NCBI RefSeq assembly: GCF_003943465.1 | Contig: NZ_RJPR01000001.1 | Location: 124,001-188,000, forward strand | Reading direction: 5' to 3' | Source of the DNA: Streptococcus cristatus | GTDB lineage: Bacteria > Bacillota > Bacilli > Lactobacillales > Streptococcaceae | DNA: 64,000 bases | Shown: piece by piece, positions 52,417-62,549 of the stretch | Layout of the letters: every line of letters starts with the position of its first letter | Numbering within the stretch: the stretch's first letter is position 1 | Made by a program: the position numbers and the translations under genes | The notes under the pieces: generated by a model | Told to the model about the DNA's origin: nothing | The model's input: only the letters and a program-made list of their open reading frames with translations | The model's database searches: none

Positions 52417-53700
52417 TCAGTCTACTTGCTTTCGATAGGCCTTAGGAGATTTGCCACATAACTTCCGAAAGACTTTATAAAAATATCCAACATTGCTATA
52501 TCCAACTGCATAACAAACATCTTCTATACTGTCATTTTTTGCGAGCAGAAGCTGCTGGGCAGCCTTGATGCGCTGCTTATTTAGCAACTCTGCAAAAGTA
52601 GAATTCGTCTCACGCTTAATCAGCTGCCCTAAATAAACTGGATTGATATAGAGTTCTTTGCTGATATCTTTTAGGGATAAATCCTTTTGATAATCACGAC
52701 CAATCACTTCCAAAACATTGGCAACATTCTCATTCATTCGATACTGGGCGAACAAATCTGAGAGCTGAGCCTTCAGATAATCCAATAAATCTTCGAAGGT
52801 ATTCGTGCTTTCAATCTTTTTGATAATGGTTGTCATATCGTCTGGTTTCAAATGCTGAAACAGATGGTAAACATCCATGATAAACTGAATGAACAACTGC
52901 TTGGTAATTGAAACTTCAGGCGTATTTTGCAGCACGACATCTTTAAGCAAGTCCAATTCGTCCAAAATCTGACCAATATTTCCTTGGATAATCACGCGAT
53001 ACATGGGCTCATAGTAGCTAAAAAGCGGATTGGTTTCTTGCAAGCTAACCGTTCCATAAAAAAGAGTTTTTTCTAGATTGAGCTTGAAATTCTGAAGTTG
53101 TCGTTTATAGGGAGCTGTGAATTCTTCCAGATAGAGGGCTTCTTCCTTTTGCGAAGACAAAAACAAATAGCCAGTCTGTCCTAAAATACTATAAGGAACC
53201 GAAACTAGCCCTTTTTCTTGAGCAGCTGCTCCCAGCCAGACATTATCGAAGGATTTGAGATAAGTAGCTATCTCATCTTCACTTGTCTCTTCTTTAAAAA
53301 TCAGCTCTAGTTGGTTATTGGAGGAACGGTCAAATTCCTTTTCCAATTTTTCTAGGATTGCTGCCAGTTCGACCTTATCGACTGGCTTTACCAGATAATC
53401 TGCCACCTGCAAATTGAGGGCCGTTTTGACATATTCAAATTCCTGATAGCCTGAGAGGATGATAAAAGCTGCATTAGGCAGGGAATTTTTCATCTGCTCA
53501 ATCATCTGCAAGCCATTCATCCCTGGCATATTGACATCGGTGATGACTAAATCAACAGGATTGTTCTTAATATAGGCGAGGGCCGTCTCTGCATCATTTG
53601 CCGTAGCTACGACCTGCATCTTCCACTTTTCAAAAGGAATCAGCACTTTCAAGCCTTCTGTGATCATGTATTCATCATCGACTAGTAATACTCTGTACAT
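52417..53700 (-). CDS. YesN-type response regulator (REC + AraC HTH)
   Basis: A 427-residue regulator. N-terminal receiver domain: acidic pair DDE near 8-10, phospho-acceptor Asp55 in VITDVNMPG and Lys in YLVKPVDK near 104. A middle linker is followed by a C-terminal AraC-type double helix-turn-helix (SIEDVCYAVGYSNVGYFYKVF near 395). I use the ATG at 53700 (MYRVLLVDDE). It lies directly after the sensor kinase gene. It resembles RR07 of pneumococcus, which controls host N-glycan uptake genes (family knowledge). Confidence 0.9.
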   Translation of the reverse strand: MYRVLLVDDEYMITEGLKVLIPFEKWKMQVVATANDAETALAYIKNNPVDLVITDVNMPGMNGLQMIEQMKNSLPNAAFIILSGYQEFEYVKTALNLQVADYLVKPVDKVELAAILEKLEKEFDRSSNNQLELIFKEETSEDEIATYLKSFDNVWLGAAAQEKGLVSVPYSILGQTGYLFLSSQKEEALYLEEFTAPYKRQLQNFKLNLEKTLFYGTVSLQETNPLFSYYEPMYRVIIQGNIGQILDELDLLKDVVLQNTPEVSITKQLFIQFIMDVYHLFQHLKPDDMTTIIKKIESTNTFEDLLDYLKAQLSDLFAQYRMNENVANVLEVIGRDYQKDLSLKDISKELYINPVYLGQLIKRETNSTFAELLNKQRIKAAQQLLLAKNDSIEDVCYAVGYSNVGYFYKVFRKLCGKSPKAYRKQVD

Positions 53701-53707
53701 CTTTTTT

Positions 53708-55351
53708 CTATTCATCCTTAATTTCTATAATGTAGGTTACTCCCTGATCCGTTTGAGATTTCAGTTGGATACTGTAGCGGTCACCAAAAAAGAGCAAGAA
53801 GCGTTCATGAATATTCCGAATACCAATAGATGTCCGCTGCTCTCGATTCTGAGCATCCATAAGCTCTCGGCTGGCTAGAATCTCTTGAATCTCAGCTAGA
53901 CGTTCAGCTGGGATGCCTCGACCGTTGTCTTGGATCATCAGCCTTACAGCGCCGTCTATCTTTTGAGCTTTGACACTGATGACATTGTCCTGCCTGCGAT
54001 AATCGATACCATGAGCAAAGTAATTTTCAATCAGCGGCTGAATACTGAACTTGGGAATCATCATTCCTTCTAAGCCTTCTTCAATTTTGAAACCATAGGC
54101 CACTGATTTGGGATGCCGAACCATGCAAAGATAGCTATATTTCCGGCAGAATTCCAATTCATTTTTCAAACTACTTCTGGATTCATCTGAGATATTATTT
54201 CTCAGCAGGCTGCTAAATTCGTAGATAATATCTGCCAACTCTTCCTGATGCTGCATGACCGCATACATCCTGATAAATTCCAAGGTGTTGTACATAAAAT
54301 GAGGATTAATTTGCGCCTGCAAGGCCCTCATATTGGCATCTTTTTGACTGATCTCCAAGCGATAGATATCCCGAATACTCTTATCCATACTATCCAACAT
54401 CGTGTTGGTCGTTGTCGCAATCAGAAGCAACTCCTGCTCCTTGGTCTCTGTCGCAATACGTTTCTGATTATCACCATCTGTGATGAGATGGAGCGTATCC
54501 ACAATATCAACAACCTGCCTTTGGTAATTGAGAAAAATCCTCTGCAAAGCAGCATATAAAACTCCAACCAAAATCAAACCAGAAAAAATGATCAACCCAG
54601 TGCTGAAAACCGTCTTCTCTATCACATAATGCGCAGGCACTGCTGTCTGGACAGTGTAATTGTAGATAGTTTCTTTTTTGATCCAATCATTTTGGCCAAT
54701 TCCTTTTGTATCACCAAAATGCAGAATTTCTTTTTTGTAAGGCGAAATGACACTGAGAGCGAGTGGGACATCGCCCCGCGTATTATCGACAACCTTGTTG
54801 AAGACTTCCCCATCAATTCGAATGTAAATCGTTCCGATGACTTGATCGACTGTCTTATCATAAATCGCAATTGGAAAGGCATCGCGCGCAGGTCTAAATT
54901 CCTCAGCAGGAAGCTGTTTGCCACCTCTCGCTTGCCTTGTGGAAACAAAAACAGTTTTGTAATCATTTAAAGCAATATCAATGCCTGTAACAAATTCATT
55001 TTCAACATAAATATCATTGATATTTTGGTGGAGGGATACTTGAACATAAGTAGGTACATCTGCCGATAAGCGCCAACTAGCATACTCAGAGGGACTCATG
55101 ATAAAGTAGTTATAAACCCCGTCCAATTTTGCTCGATTTTCAACCAAACTTTGAGCCAGTTGATTCGCTCGGCGGTTATAATAATCCACCTCGTCAGCCA
55201 ATCGAGTCACTGCTTGCTGCGCAATCTGCTCAGTTTCCTTATAACGACTGTGCCAATCAGAATAAGACAAAATGAGACCTAAACATCCCACAATAGCCAC
55301 CATAATGACAGCATAAACTTTTAGTAACGAGTGGAGCCAAAATTTCTTCAT
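53708..55351 (-). CDS. YesM-type sensor histidine kinase
   Basis: A 547-residue membrane kinase: TM1 near 12-30, a 210-residue extracellular sensing region, TM2 near 250-270, a HAMP-like linker, then the His_kinase domain with phospho-acceptor His351 in QINPHFMYNTLEFI and an ATPase domain with DNGRGIP near 483. It overlaps the upstream YesL-like gene as ATGA and is followed by the regulator gene after a few bases. It probably senses glycan-bound or free binding protein outside the cell; ligand unknown. Confidence 0.9.
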   Translation of the reverse strand: MKKFWLHSLLKVYAVIMVAIVGCLGLILSYSDWHSRYKETEQIAQQAVTRLADEVDYYNRRANQLAQSLVENRAKLDGVYNYFIMSPSEYASWRLSADVPTYVQVSLHQNINDIYVENEFVTGIDIALNDYKTVFVSTRQARGGKQLPAEEFRPARDAFPIAIYDKTVDQVIGTIYIRIDGEVFNKVVDNTRGDVPLALSVISPYKKEILHFGDTKGIGQNDWIKKETIYNYTVQTAVPAHYVIEKTVFSTGLIIFSGLILVGVLYAALQRIFLNYQRQVVDIVDTLHLITDGDNQKRIATETKEQELLLIATTTNTMLDSMDKSIRDIYRLEISQKDANMRALQAQINPHFMYNTLEFIRMYAVMQHQEELADIIYEFSSLLRNNISDESRSSLKNELEFCRKYSYLCMVRHPKSVAYGFKIEEGLEGMMIPKFSIQPLIENYFAHGIDYRRQDNVISVKAQKIDGAVRLMIQDNGRGIPAERLAEIQEILASRELMDAQNREQRTSIGIRNIHERFLLFFGDRYSIQLKSQTDQGVTYIIEIKDE

Positions 55352-55968
55352 GGTTTTTCTGTTATCAACTTAGACTGAATGGTTTGGTAAATTGGGTCTA
55401 GAACATCACTAACAAAAAAATGCCAAAGCCCAATAAAAGCAAAGAAGAGTAAAGCCGGCATAAAGTAGCTGGCAATCAATAGCAGGATTGTCCCTAATAA
55501 GAGTTTCAACATGGCTGAAATATTAAGAAAAACGCCAATCAAAGATAATTTCAAGCTATTTTTATAAGAAAACTCAAAAAAGACCTGCAATTTCAGATAG
55601 ACTGCGTATACTGCTGGTGCCAAAAGCAAAAAGAGTAGATTTGCTATCGTCAATAAAAGGTAGAAAATAGTTTGGTGAGGAAGCTGGATAAGGAGATAAA
55701 TCCCATAAGATAAAAGAGCCTGTACTACAAGCAAAGTGAAAAATACTTTGTTTGTAGCAAGGAAATTTTCTTTAAACAGATCCCACGCTTCTTTCCAGTG
55801 ATATTTTTTATAGTCATAGCGATATTGCTGAAACAAAGTCATGAGCACACACCCCGCTGGAGCAAGTCCAAAAACAAGACCTCCACACAGAGCCAATACC
55901 CAAAAAATTGCGGATGCAAGCATAGCCATATAAACTCGTTGAAAAATCCACTCAACTAATTTTCCCAT
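55348..55968 (-). CDS. YesL-like membrane protein (DUF624)
   Basis: A 206-residue protein with about five membrane segments and the DUF624/YesL opening (LVEWIFQRVYMAMLASAIFWV, then GLAPAGCVLMTLFQQYRY). Such genes regularly accompany YesM/YesN systems and lplB/lplC-type importers; the role is not established. The ATG at 55968 follows AAAGGAAG. It is first of a three-gene unit with the kinase and regulator. Confidence 0.87.
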   Translation of the reverse strand: MGKLVEWIFQRVYMAMLASAIFWVLALCGGLVFGLAPAGCVLMTLFQQYRYDYKKYHWKEAWDLFKENFLATNKVFFTLLVVQALLSYGIYLLIQLPHQTIFYLLLTIANLLFLLLAPAVYAVYLKLQVFFEFSYKNSLKLSLIGVFLNISAMLKLLLGTILLLIASYFMPALLFFAFIGLWHFFVSDVLDPIYQTIQSKLITEKP

Positions 55969-56061
55969 CGTTCTTCCTTTCTGCTGGTCAAATTTCCACA
56001 CATTATAGAATTATAACACATTTTAACCGTTTACAAAAATTCCTGTTACTCCAAAAAAGAA

Positions 56062-56098
56062 AAATCCTCCCCAAAACGAGACGAGGAGGATTCATCAT
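56062..56098 (-). terminator. terminator between importer genes and the two-component unit
   Basis: Minus strand AATCCTCC, a 14-base loop, GGAGGATT then TTTCTTTTTT. It closes the binding-protein transcript, with partial readthrough to the YesL-like gene possible. Confidence 0.8.
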
Positions 56099-56103
56099 GT
56101 TGC

Positions 56104-57585
56104 TTATTTCTTAGAAGCAAGGAATTCGTCGTATTGTTTTTGCATTTCTTTCAATACTTTATCGTATGCTCCTTCAGATTTCAGTTTGTCCATCATCTTA
56201 GGAATTTCAACATCAGGATCAACTGTACCAGTGTTGATAGCAGTGTCGTATTCTTTCATTGTGTTCGTAATGCTAGATACTTCTGCTTTAACTGGGTCTA
56301 CATTGAAGTTAAATCCAAGAGCAGGTGACTCTTGTGCTTCTGCAAGAATCTTCTTAGAATCTTCGATTTGCTGATCTGTTACGTTTTCATTGATGTAAAG
56401 AATCCAGTTGTTACCTGTGTTCCAGCCAGACATGTGGGTATTACCATTGTAGGCTTTCAAAGTACGAACGCGGTTTTCTTTACCTTCAACTTTTTCCCAG
56501 TTTTCGCCTTCTGGACCATATACAAGACCGTTCAGCAATTCAGGATTTGTGTTAAGCAAAGTCAACAATTCCATTGATTTTTCTTTGTTCTTAGAGTTGT
56601 TTGAGATAACGAAGTTCGCTACTTGAGTAGTTTGGCTCTTCTTGTAGTTCTTAGTCAGTTGGCTGATTTCGATCTTACGGTTAGCTACACGAGAAAGCAA
56701 GCTGTTACCGTAGTCAGCAGGTCCTACTGTTTCTTCGCGAACGAACCAAGAATCTTCAGACAATTGATAAGCTGTATCGCTAGTTGCTACGTCTTTTGGA
56801 ATATAGCCAGCTTGATAGTACTTATGGATGGTTCTGAGGCTATCCAAGAAGCGAGGAACTTCGTAACGGTTTACAATCTTAGTTGTATCGCCTTCCAAGT
56901 CAATAACGAAAGGAAGTCCGTTAGTTACAGGATAATCGAAGTTATCAGATGGGATGAAGTTCTTACCAATAGCGAAAGGAACAACTTTTGGATCTTTTTC
57001 TTTAGCAGCTTTCAAAACTGGTTCCAAATCTTGGTAAGAATGGATATTTGAAATATCGCTGATACCATATTTTTCAAGAAGTGGTCCGTTGAAAGCAAAG
57101 TTTTGTGAAGAAGTTACATTGGCATTAACTGGAACAGCATAGATTTTACCGTTGACAGTGTTTCCTTTGATGTAAGCTGGGTCTAAAGAATCGTAAAGTT
57201 TTTTACCTTCTTTTTTGTAAAGCTCAGTCAAGTCAGCATAAGCACCTTTTTGGGCATTAATGACATAGTTTTGAGCGAAGGCGATATCGTAGTTTTCACC
57301 TGATGAAGTGATAACGTTCATTTTTTGTTCGTAGTCACCCCAACCGATGTATTCAATATCCAACTTAGCATCGATTTCTTTGCCGATAATCTTGTTAGCA
57401 TTTTCGAGCAATTTGTCCAAATTATCTGGTTTATCACCGATTTGGTACATTTTGATAACCGTCTTACCATCATCCGTTTTAGATGACTTTTGGTTGTTAC
57501 CAGTAAGACTACCGCAGCCTGCTAGGAGGCCTGAGAAAGCCAAGAAGCTAGCAGAAGCTAGAGCATATTTTTTCCAATTTTTCAT
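56104..57585 (-). CDS. ABC transporter substrate-binding lipoprotein, glycan importer
   Basis: A 493-residue extracellular solute-binding protein. Signal peptide with lipobox LLAGC (Cys24), then a two-lobed binding fold of the LplA/YtcQ type (QKMNVITSSGENYDIAFAQN near 88, FVIDLEGDTTKI near 225). Best functional guess is N-glycan oligosaccharides, as for pneumococcal NgtS, from the neighbouring GH38, GH20 and YesMN-like genes. Third gene of the importer operon. Confidence 0.88.
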   Translation of the reverse strand: MKNWKKYALASASFLAFSGLLAGCGSLTGNNQKSSKTDDGKTVIKMYQIGDKPDNLDKLLENANKIIGKEIDAKLDIEYIGWGDYEQKMNVITSSGENYDIAFAQNYVINAQKGAYADLTELYKKEGKKLYDSLDPAYIKGNTVNGKIYAVPVNANVTSSQNFAFNGPLLEKYGISDISNIHSYQDLEPVLKAAKEKDPKVVPFAIGKNFIPSDNFDYPVTNGLPFVIDLEGDTTKIVNRYEVPRFLDSLRTIHKYYQAGYIPKDVATSDTAYQLSEDSWFVREETVGPADYGNSLLSRVANRKIEISQLTKNYKKSQTTQVANFVISNNSKNKEKSMELLTLLNTNPELLNGLVYGPEGENWEKVEGKENRVRTLKAYNGNTHMSGWNTGNNWILYINENVTDQQIEDSKKILAEAQESPALGFNFNVDPVKAEVSSITNTMKEYDTAINTGTVDPDVEIPKMMDKLKSEGAYDKVLKEMQKQYDEFLASKK

Positions 57586-57675
57586 AGAAAAATCTCCTTT
57601 TAATTTTTTATATACAAATTTAATAATGTGAGTTTTTAATGCTACCAGTAAAAACTCTGAGACTAAAGGGGCAGC

Positions 57676-58608
57676 TTATTCTTTGACGCCTCCGATAGTC
57701 AATCCCTTAACAAAGTAACGTTGGAAGAATGGATAGACGCAAGCGATTGGCAAGGTTGCAATTACGACCATGGCCATACGACCAGACTCTTTAGGTAGAG
57801 ATCCTGTCAAGCCTGCAAGCTGAGCACTTGCTCCCGCACTCTTAGACAAGTAGTCCATATTTTGCTGAATCTTCATCAGCAAATATTGAAGGGGAACTAA
57901 GTTGTCACTGCGAATGTAGAGCAGGGCGTTAAACCAATCGTTCCAATAAGCGAGGGCAGTGAAGAGTGTGATTGTAGCGATACCTGGAAGAGATAGTGGC
58001 AAGCAAATTTGGAAGAAAATCCGAGTCTCACTGGCACCATCTATCTTAGCGGATTCAATAATCGCTTCTGGGATCGTTCTCTTGAAGAAAGTTCTCATCA
58101 AAATGATATTGAAAGGACTAAGCAGTAGCGGTAAAATCAAAGCCCACACTGTATCTCCTAAACCAAGCAAGTTGGTCATAACGATGTAAGTTGGAATCAT
58201 CCCTGCTTGGAAGAGCATACTTGCCATTGCAAACAAGGTAAAGAAGCGTTTGAATTTAAAACTGCGGCGTGAGATGGCATAGGCATAAGTTGTTGTGAAG
58301 AAAACATTCAAACTAGTACCTACTATCGTAATCACTACTGTCACAAAGAGTGACTGCAAGAGCTGATCTTTCAAGCCAAATAAGAATTCATAACCCGCTA
58401 GACTAAACTGTGATGGCCAAAAGGCAAAACCATTATGAACCAAACTGCTTTCATCCGTCAGAGAGATAATAATGACAAAGAAGAAAGGTAGCACACAGGA
58501 AAGCGAGAAGATGGCAATCAAGATGTTAAAGAAAAAATCGGCTTTTTTGCTAAAGGAGTGAATTCCCACATTATCGACTTTTTCTTTTTGAATTTTTGGG
58601 GATTTCAT
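57676..58608 (-). CDS. ABC transporter permease, LplC/CarB type
   Basis: A 310-residue inner-membrane permease with six membrane segments and the EAA loop near residue 195 (PEAIIESAKIDGASETRIFF). It ends with the family-typical RYFVKGLTIGGVKE. It follows the first permease by 12 bp and is probably its partner in the glycan importer. Corresponds to NgtP2-type proteins by organisation. Confidence 0.9.
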   Translation of the reverse strand: MKSPKIQKEKVDNVGIHSFSKKADFFFNILIAIFSLSCVLPFFFVIIISLTDESSLVHNGFAFWPSQFSLAGYEFLFGLKDQLLQSLFVTVVITIVGTSLNVFFTTTYAYAISRRSFKFKRFFTLFAMASMLFQAGMIPTYIVMTNLLGLGDTVWALILPLLLSPFNIILMRTFFKRTIPEAIIESAKIDGASETRIFFQICLPLSLPGIATITLFTALAYWNDWFNALLYIRSDNLVPLQYLLMKIQQNMDYLSKSAGASAQLAGLTGSLPKESGRMAMVVIATLPIACVYPFFQRYFVKGLTIGGVKE

Positions 58609-58620
58609 AAGTTCCTCCTT

Positions 58621-59541
58621 CTAAAAGAGAGCAGATTCTTTATCAATTCTGCGGACAATCAGGTTGCTGACGATAACAAGGATACAGCCCACAACTGATT
58701 GATAGAGACCCGCAGCTGAAGCCATCCCGATATCACCTGTACCGGTCAATCCACGATAGACATAGGTATCCAAGACATTGGTTACGCTAAAGAGTGATCC
58801 TGAATTATGCGGAACAGTATAGAACAAGCCGAAGTCCGCGCGGAAGATGTTTCCGACTGCTAGAATGGTCAATACTGTGATAAGAGAAGCCAAAGATGGC
58901 AATGTGATATTCCGGATGCGCTGCCATTTTGTAGCACCGTCTACCGTTGCTGCCTCATAGTAAGTCGGATCAATACCCATGATACTCGCATAGTACAAAA
59001 TACTACTGTAGCCTAATCCCTTCCAGATACCAATGAAAAGGATGAAGGCTGGCCAGAAGGAGACCACTGTGTAAAAGTTGATATTCGGATTGTGCAATAA
59101 ATTGTTCAGCAAGCCCTTGCCAGGGTTCAAGAAAGCATCTACGAAGAAACTAATGATAACCCAAGAAAGGAAATACGGGAACAGCATGGTTGTCTGATAA
59201 ATCTTTACCATCTTTTTCGAACGAAGTTCGCTAAAGATAATGGCAATTCCGACAGAGAAAATCAATCCTAAAATGATGAAACCACCATTATAAAGAATGG
59301 TATTTCGTGTAATCGTATAGGCATCCTTGGAATTAAATAAGAACTTGAAGTTATTGAATCCCACCCATTCACTGCTCATAATGCTATGGATGAATCCTTC
59401 ACCACTTAGTTTAAAATTCTTAAATGCAACGACGTTTCCTAAAACTGGTATATAGAAGAACAAAACAAACCAAACAACTCCTGGTAAGACCATGAGCAAG
59501 AAAATAAAGTTTTCTTTCAGTGTTTTAATAACCTTATTCAT
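58621..59541 (-). CDS. ABC transporter permease, LplB type
   Basis: A 306-residue permease with six membrane segments (first near 13-35) and the EAA loop TYYEAATVDGATKWQRIRNI near 187. It is first in the importer operon (permease, permease, binding protein). No ATPase gene is in the operon, so an MsmK-like ATPase is needed. A promoter with a CcpA site lies directly upstream. Confidence 0.9.
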   Translation of the reverse strand: MNKVIKTLKENFIFLLMVLPGVVWFVLFFYIPVLGNVVAFKNFKLSGEGFIHSIMSSEWVGFNNFKFLFNSKDAYTITRNTILYNGGFIILGLIFSVGIAIIFSELRSKKMVKIYQTTMLFPYFLSWVIISFFVDAFLNPGKGLLNNLLHNPNINFYTVVSFWPAFILFIGIWKGLGYSSILYYASIMGIDPTYYEAATVDGATKWQRIRNITLPSLASLITVLTILAVGNIFRADFGLFYTVPHNSGSLFSVTNVLDTYVYRGLTGTGDIGMASAAGLYQSVVGCILVIVSNLIVRRIDKESALF

Positions 59542-59564
59542 TCAAATCTCCCTTTCTATTGTTT

Positions 59565-59578
59565 TGATATCGTTTTCA
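59565..59578. promoter_or_regulatory. cre (CcpA) site at the importer promoter
   Basis: On the minus strand TGAAAACGATATCA matches the cre consensus TGWAANCGNTNWCA at every position. It begins about 8 bp downstream of the -10 (TATAAT, 59586-59591), over the expected transcription start, where CcpA binding represses. The -35 is poor (TTTAAA), fitting an activator-dependent promoter. Confidence 0.85.
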
Positions 59579-59585
59579 TGTTTCT

Positions 59586-59591
59586 ATTATA
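59586..59591 (-). promoter_or_regulatory. importer operon promoter (-10)
   Basis: Minus-strand TATAAT 45 bp upstream of the first permease ATG, with only a weak -35 (TTTAAA). It is probably activated by the YesN-like regulator and repressed by CcpA. Confidence 0.65.
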
Positions 59592-59708
59592 TGCCTTTTT
59601 CTATTCTCATTTAAACTCCTAATTATAGAAAAAACTATACAAATTATTTATCTAATATACAGATAAAAAGTAGAACAGAGGCATGAAAACTATGATCAGA
59701 CAAAATAA

Positions 59709-61592
59709 TTACGTTGTGTAAATCGTTGATGCTGTAGCGATGGTATGCCACTGGTTGGCTGTTGTGGCTGCAAAGTTCTTGTCTCCATAAAAGTCATTGA
59801 AAGGCAAGATTTCTTGCTCTAATTCTTCTACAGAATCAAGCTGACCAGTCGTGTATTTCTCTAGGCGTTCCTGCGCCCGTTTGATCCGCTTGAGCAAGCC
59901 TCCAAAGCGGATATCAATGGTATCCAGTCCGAAAATTTTATTTTCTAGCTGCCATTGGCGACTGAATTGCTCGGCAAAGTCTTCCACTTTTTGATAGAAC
60001 AAAGGCAAATCTTTCTCAGCTAGTTCTGCCAAGCGATCCTTGTCTCCTGCACGATAGGCTTCTTGAATGCCAGATGTGACGGCAATCTTCAAGGCCAAGA
60101 GCGCATTCAACTGAGCCTGAGTCTCAAAGAGATAACTATATTCACCAGCTTTGTGGCTGACTTCTTTCAAGGACTGAGCGGCAGCTTCAAAATGCTGGCC
60201 GTCCTCTTCAGGTCGGATATGGCGTTCCAGCAAAGGACAGAGAATATCTTGATAGAGGATATAACGATTTGGATTGATACCACTGAGGTTTTCTGGCAAG
60301 CCTGGCAATAGATTGGCCAAGTCTACTTTCATAAAATCATCAACATCAAGACCTGTGCTAACCAAGAAATGCTCGGCTAATTTATCTAAATCATTTCGAT
60401 AAGCTAGTTCTGCCCAAATCTGTAGGGCAGGCAGGATAGAAAATTGAGAAGTTTCTCCACCGTTATCTCCCCAGCCAGTCACAATCACTTCCTTGACTTG
60501 ATTTTGGCGGCAGGCTTTATTGGCTTCAAGAGCTACCAAGCGACTGAAATGATTGTGCGGTGTAAAGCCAATCCACTTCCAAGCACCGCCAGCAAAGGCA
60601 ATGTCCTGACTGATTTTGTGATGATTTTGGAAGTTACGGTTGTATTTTTCCTCGCTATCCTGATAGTAATCCCAGTAAACCAAGGTCACACGGTCTTTGA
60701 GTTGATCCAGATAAACTCGAGTTTCCTCTGGAACTTCTACGTCACGGTCATACTGGCCATCTGCTGACATGAGCTTGAAGAACATATCGCTCCACATCTG
60801 ACAGTGGAAACCGTACTTATCAGCGATATCCAGCACGCGCTCAAGATGTTGGCACATGAGGAGGCTACGGTTTTGGAAACCATGCTGAATCAAGTAGCGT
60901 CCGAGCCCAACCAAGTGGGCTTCGTCCATCCCGATATTTATCTTACGTGTGCGAAGCTGGGACATTGTCTTAAACATGCCTTCTATGAGGTTGTAGACCT
61001 TTTCTTCCCCGATCAATAAGATATCCTCCACATCTCGAAGTTCCTGCACTTCCTTGACACCCCATTTGACAAAAGCTGACAGATGGGCCAAGGTCTGGAT
61101 ACATGGTACAAAGGTCAAATCAAAATCTGCGGCATAAGCCTCAATCTCTTGCAATTCTGCAACAGTGTACCGGCCTCTGAAATAGCCAAAATAGGGCTGG
61201 TCTGCTATCTCATAGGTATCTTCCATGTAAAGTTCAAAAGTGGAATACCCCATCAAGGCCAAGACTTCAATCATTTTCTTAGCTGAGTTCATATTCAAGA
61301 CAGCATTGCGAGAGCAGTCGGCCATATAGGCCAAGTCCTCATAGGCCGCTCTTTCCTCGATCTCCACCTCATCCTGCCCTGCTTTGAGAGCAGCAGATAA
61401 GAGGGCTAAAGCACGATAGAGCTGATGAGGCTTATGATAGCTGACTTGATAACGTCCCTGATGGCCTTCTACCTTGATTGAGACGGCTGAGCTAGGAACA
61501 AGACTGACTTCAATCTCCCCCAAGTTCAAATATTTTTCTAAGCGAGCAAGAGCCTTTTCTTGCTTGCTTGATAATCCTACAAATGTGGCCAT
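59709..61592 (-). CDS. cytoplasmic beta-N-acetylhexosaminidase, GH20
   Basis: A 627-residue GH20 enzyme without signal peptide, so cytoplasmic. The catalytic Asp-Glu pair is D223-E224 in [11 protein letters not shown]; an N-terminal alpha/beta domain (1-80) precedes the barrel. It resembles pneumococcal GH20C, which removes terminal GlcNAc/GalNAc from imported glycans. It overlaps the ROK gene by 16 bp and follows GH38 and ROK in one operon, the same order as the pneumococcal locus (recalled). Confidence 0.9.
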   Translation of the reverse strand: MATFVGLSSKQEKALARLEKYLNLGEIEVSLVPSSAVSIKVEGHQGRYQVSYHKPHQLYRALALLSAALKAGQDEVEIEERAAYEDLAYMADCSRNAVLNMNSAKKMIEVLALMGYSTFELYMEDTYEIADQPYFGYFRGRYTVAELQEIEAYAADFDLTFVPCIQTLAHLSAFVKWGVKEVQELRDVEDILLIGEEKVYNLIEGMFKTMSQLRTRKINIGMDEAHLVGLGRYLIQHGFQNRSLLMCQHLERVLDIADKYGFHCQMWSDMFFKLMSADGQYDRDVEVPEETRVYLDQLKDRVTLVYWDYYQDSEEKYNRNFQNHHKISQDIAFAGGAWKWIGFTPHNHFSRLVALEANKACRQNQVKEVIVTGWGDNGGETSQFSILPALQIWAELAYRNDLDKLAEHFLVSTGLDVDDFMKVDLANLLPGLPENLSGINPNRYILYQDILCPLLERHIRPEEDGQHFEAAAQSLKEVSHKAGEYSYLFETQAQLNALLALKIAVTSGIQEAYRAGDKDRLAELAEKDLPLFYQKVEDFAEQFSRQWQLENKIFGLDTIDIRFGGLLKRIKRAQERLEKYTTGQLDSVEELEQEILPFNDFYGDKNFAATTANQWHTIATASTIYTT

Positions 61593-62455
61593 TGGCCTTC
61601 CTCCTGTAACCAGTTTACTAAAGCGCCATAAAGATTAGCCTCCCCCTTGTAGGTACACGCTAAAATTTCTGGCACCACCGAATACTCTTCATAGCGGTCG
61701 ACATAGTAAGCAATCGCTGAGCGGACACCTTGAATGAAGTCAGGATTTTGGCTGATGGAGCCGCCCAGACTAATCACATCTGGATCAATGAGATACTGGA
61801 TATTAAGCAAACCTTGTGCAAGATTACGGTTCATCCGCTCGATGGCTTCTTGGCAAAGGGCATTTCCTGCCGCAGCTTCTTGGTAAATCTTGCGACCATC
61901 CCAGTCTGCCTGCCCTGATTTTTCAACCACGTAAGCTACCATGTTGCCAGTTGAGGCTAGTTGCGACCAGTTATTGAGTTTTTCAGCAGGCGCTAGGGTT
62001 GTCATATAGCCAAACTCCCCACCCAAACTGTGACGACCACGATGAAGCTTGCCATTGATAATCATAGCTCCGCCAATCCCAGTACCGATAACCACACAGG
62101 CTGCATTTTCCAGCTCGGGATGAGCCAGAAGTTCACTCAAACCAACACAGTTGGCATCATTTTCTAGATGGACTGGCAAACCATAAGAAGCCAGCTTATC
62201 ATACCAGGAAAAACCGTGAATATAAGGAACAGCGCTAATCCCATCAATGACTCCTGTCTCTCGGTCAACCGCCCCAGGCACACTCATGGCAATGCCCTGG
62301 TAATCCCGCTTGGAAAGACAAGAATCCAGCCAAGCTAGCAAGGCATCTAAATTGTCTGGCGTAGCAATGTCTTGCTTTTCCAGTATCTCTCCTTCTTTGG
62401 ACATAGCCGCAAACTTGATACCTGTACCGCCTATGTCAATTGTTGCAATAAGCAT
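61577..62455 (-). CDS. ROK family sugar kinase
   Basis: A 292-residue kinase of the ROK family, probably phosphorylating mannose or an N-acetyl sugar released from glycans. It has the ATP motif [11 protein letters not shown] at 7-17, the ENDANCVGL block near 115 and GTGIGGAMI near 135. The usual ROK zinc motif (CxCGxxGC) after GGEFGYM is absent; this subfamily often lacks it. I start at ATG 62455 ([10 protein letters not shown]) after AAAGGAG. Located between GH38 and GH20. Confidence 0.9.
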   Translation of the reverse strand: MLIATIDIGGTGIKFAAMSKEGEILEKQDIATPDNLDALLAWLDSCLSKRDYQGIAMSVPGAVDRETGVIDGISAVPYIHGFSWYDKLASYGLPVHLENDANCVGLSELLAHPELENAACVVIGTGIGGAMIINGKLHRGRHSLGGEFGYMTTLAPAEKLNNWSQLASTGNMVAYVVEKSGQADWDGRKIYQEAAAGNALCQEAIERMNRNLAQGLLNIQYLIDPDVISLGGSISQNPDFIQGVRSAIAYYVDRYEEYSVVPEILACTYKGEANLYGALVNWLQEEGQWPHL

Positions 62456-62491
62456 TTTTTCTCCTTTCTCTGTTTTATAGAACTTGAAAGG

Positions 62492-62536
62492 CAATAGGGC
62501 AAGGAACTAAATGTTCAAGTATTTAGTCCATTGCCC
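62492..62536. repeat. large stem-loop between the GH38 and ROK genes
   Basis: GGGCAAGGAACTAAAT and ATTTAGTCCATTGCCC pair at 14 of 16 positions around an 8-base loop. It may be a terminator, or a processing or stability hairpin, within the operon. Confidence 0.55.
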
Positions 62537-62549
62537 TAGCCTCCTCTTT

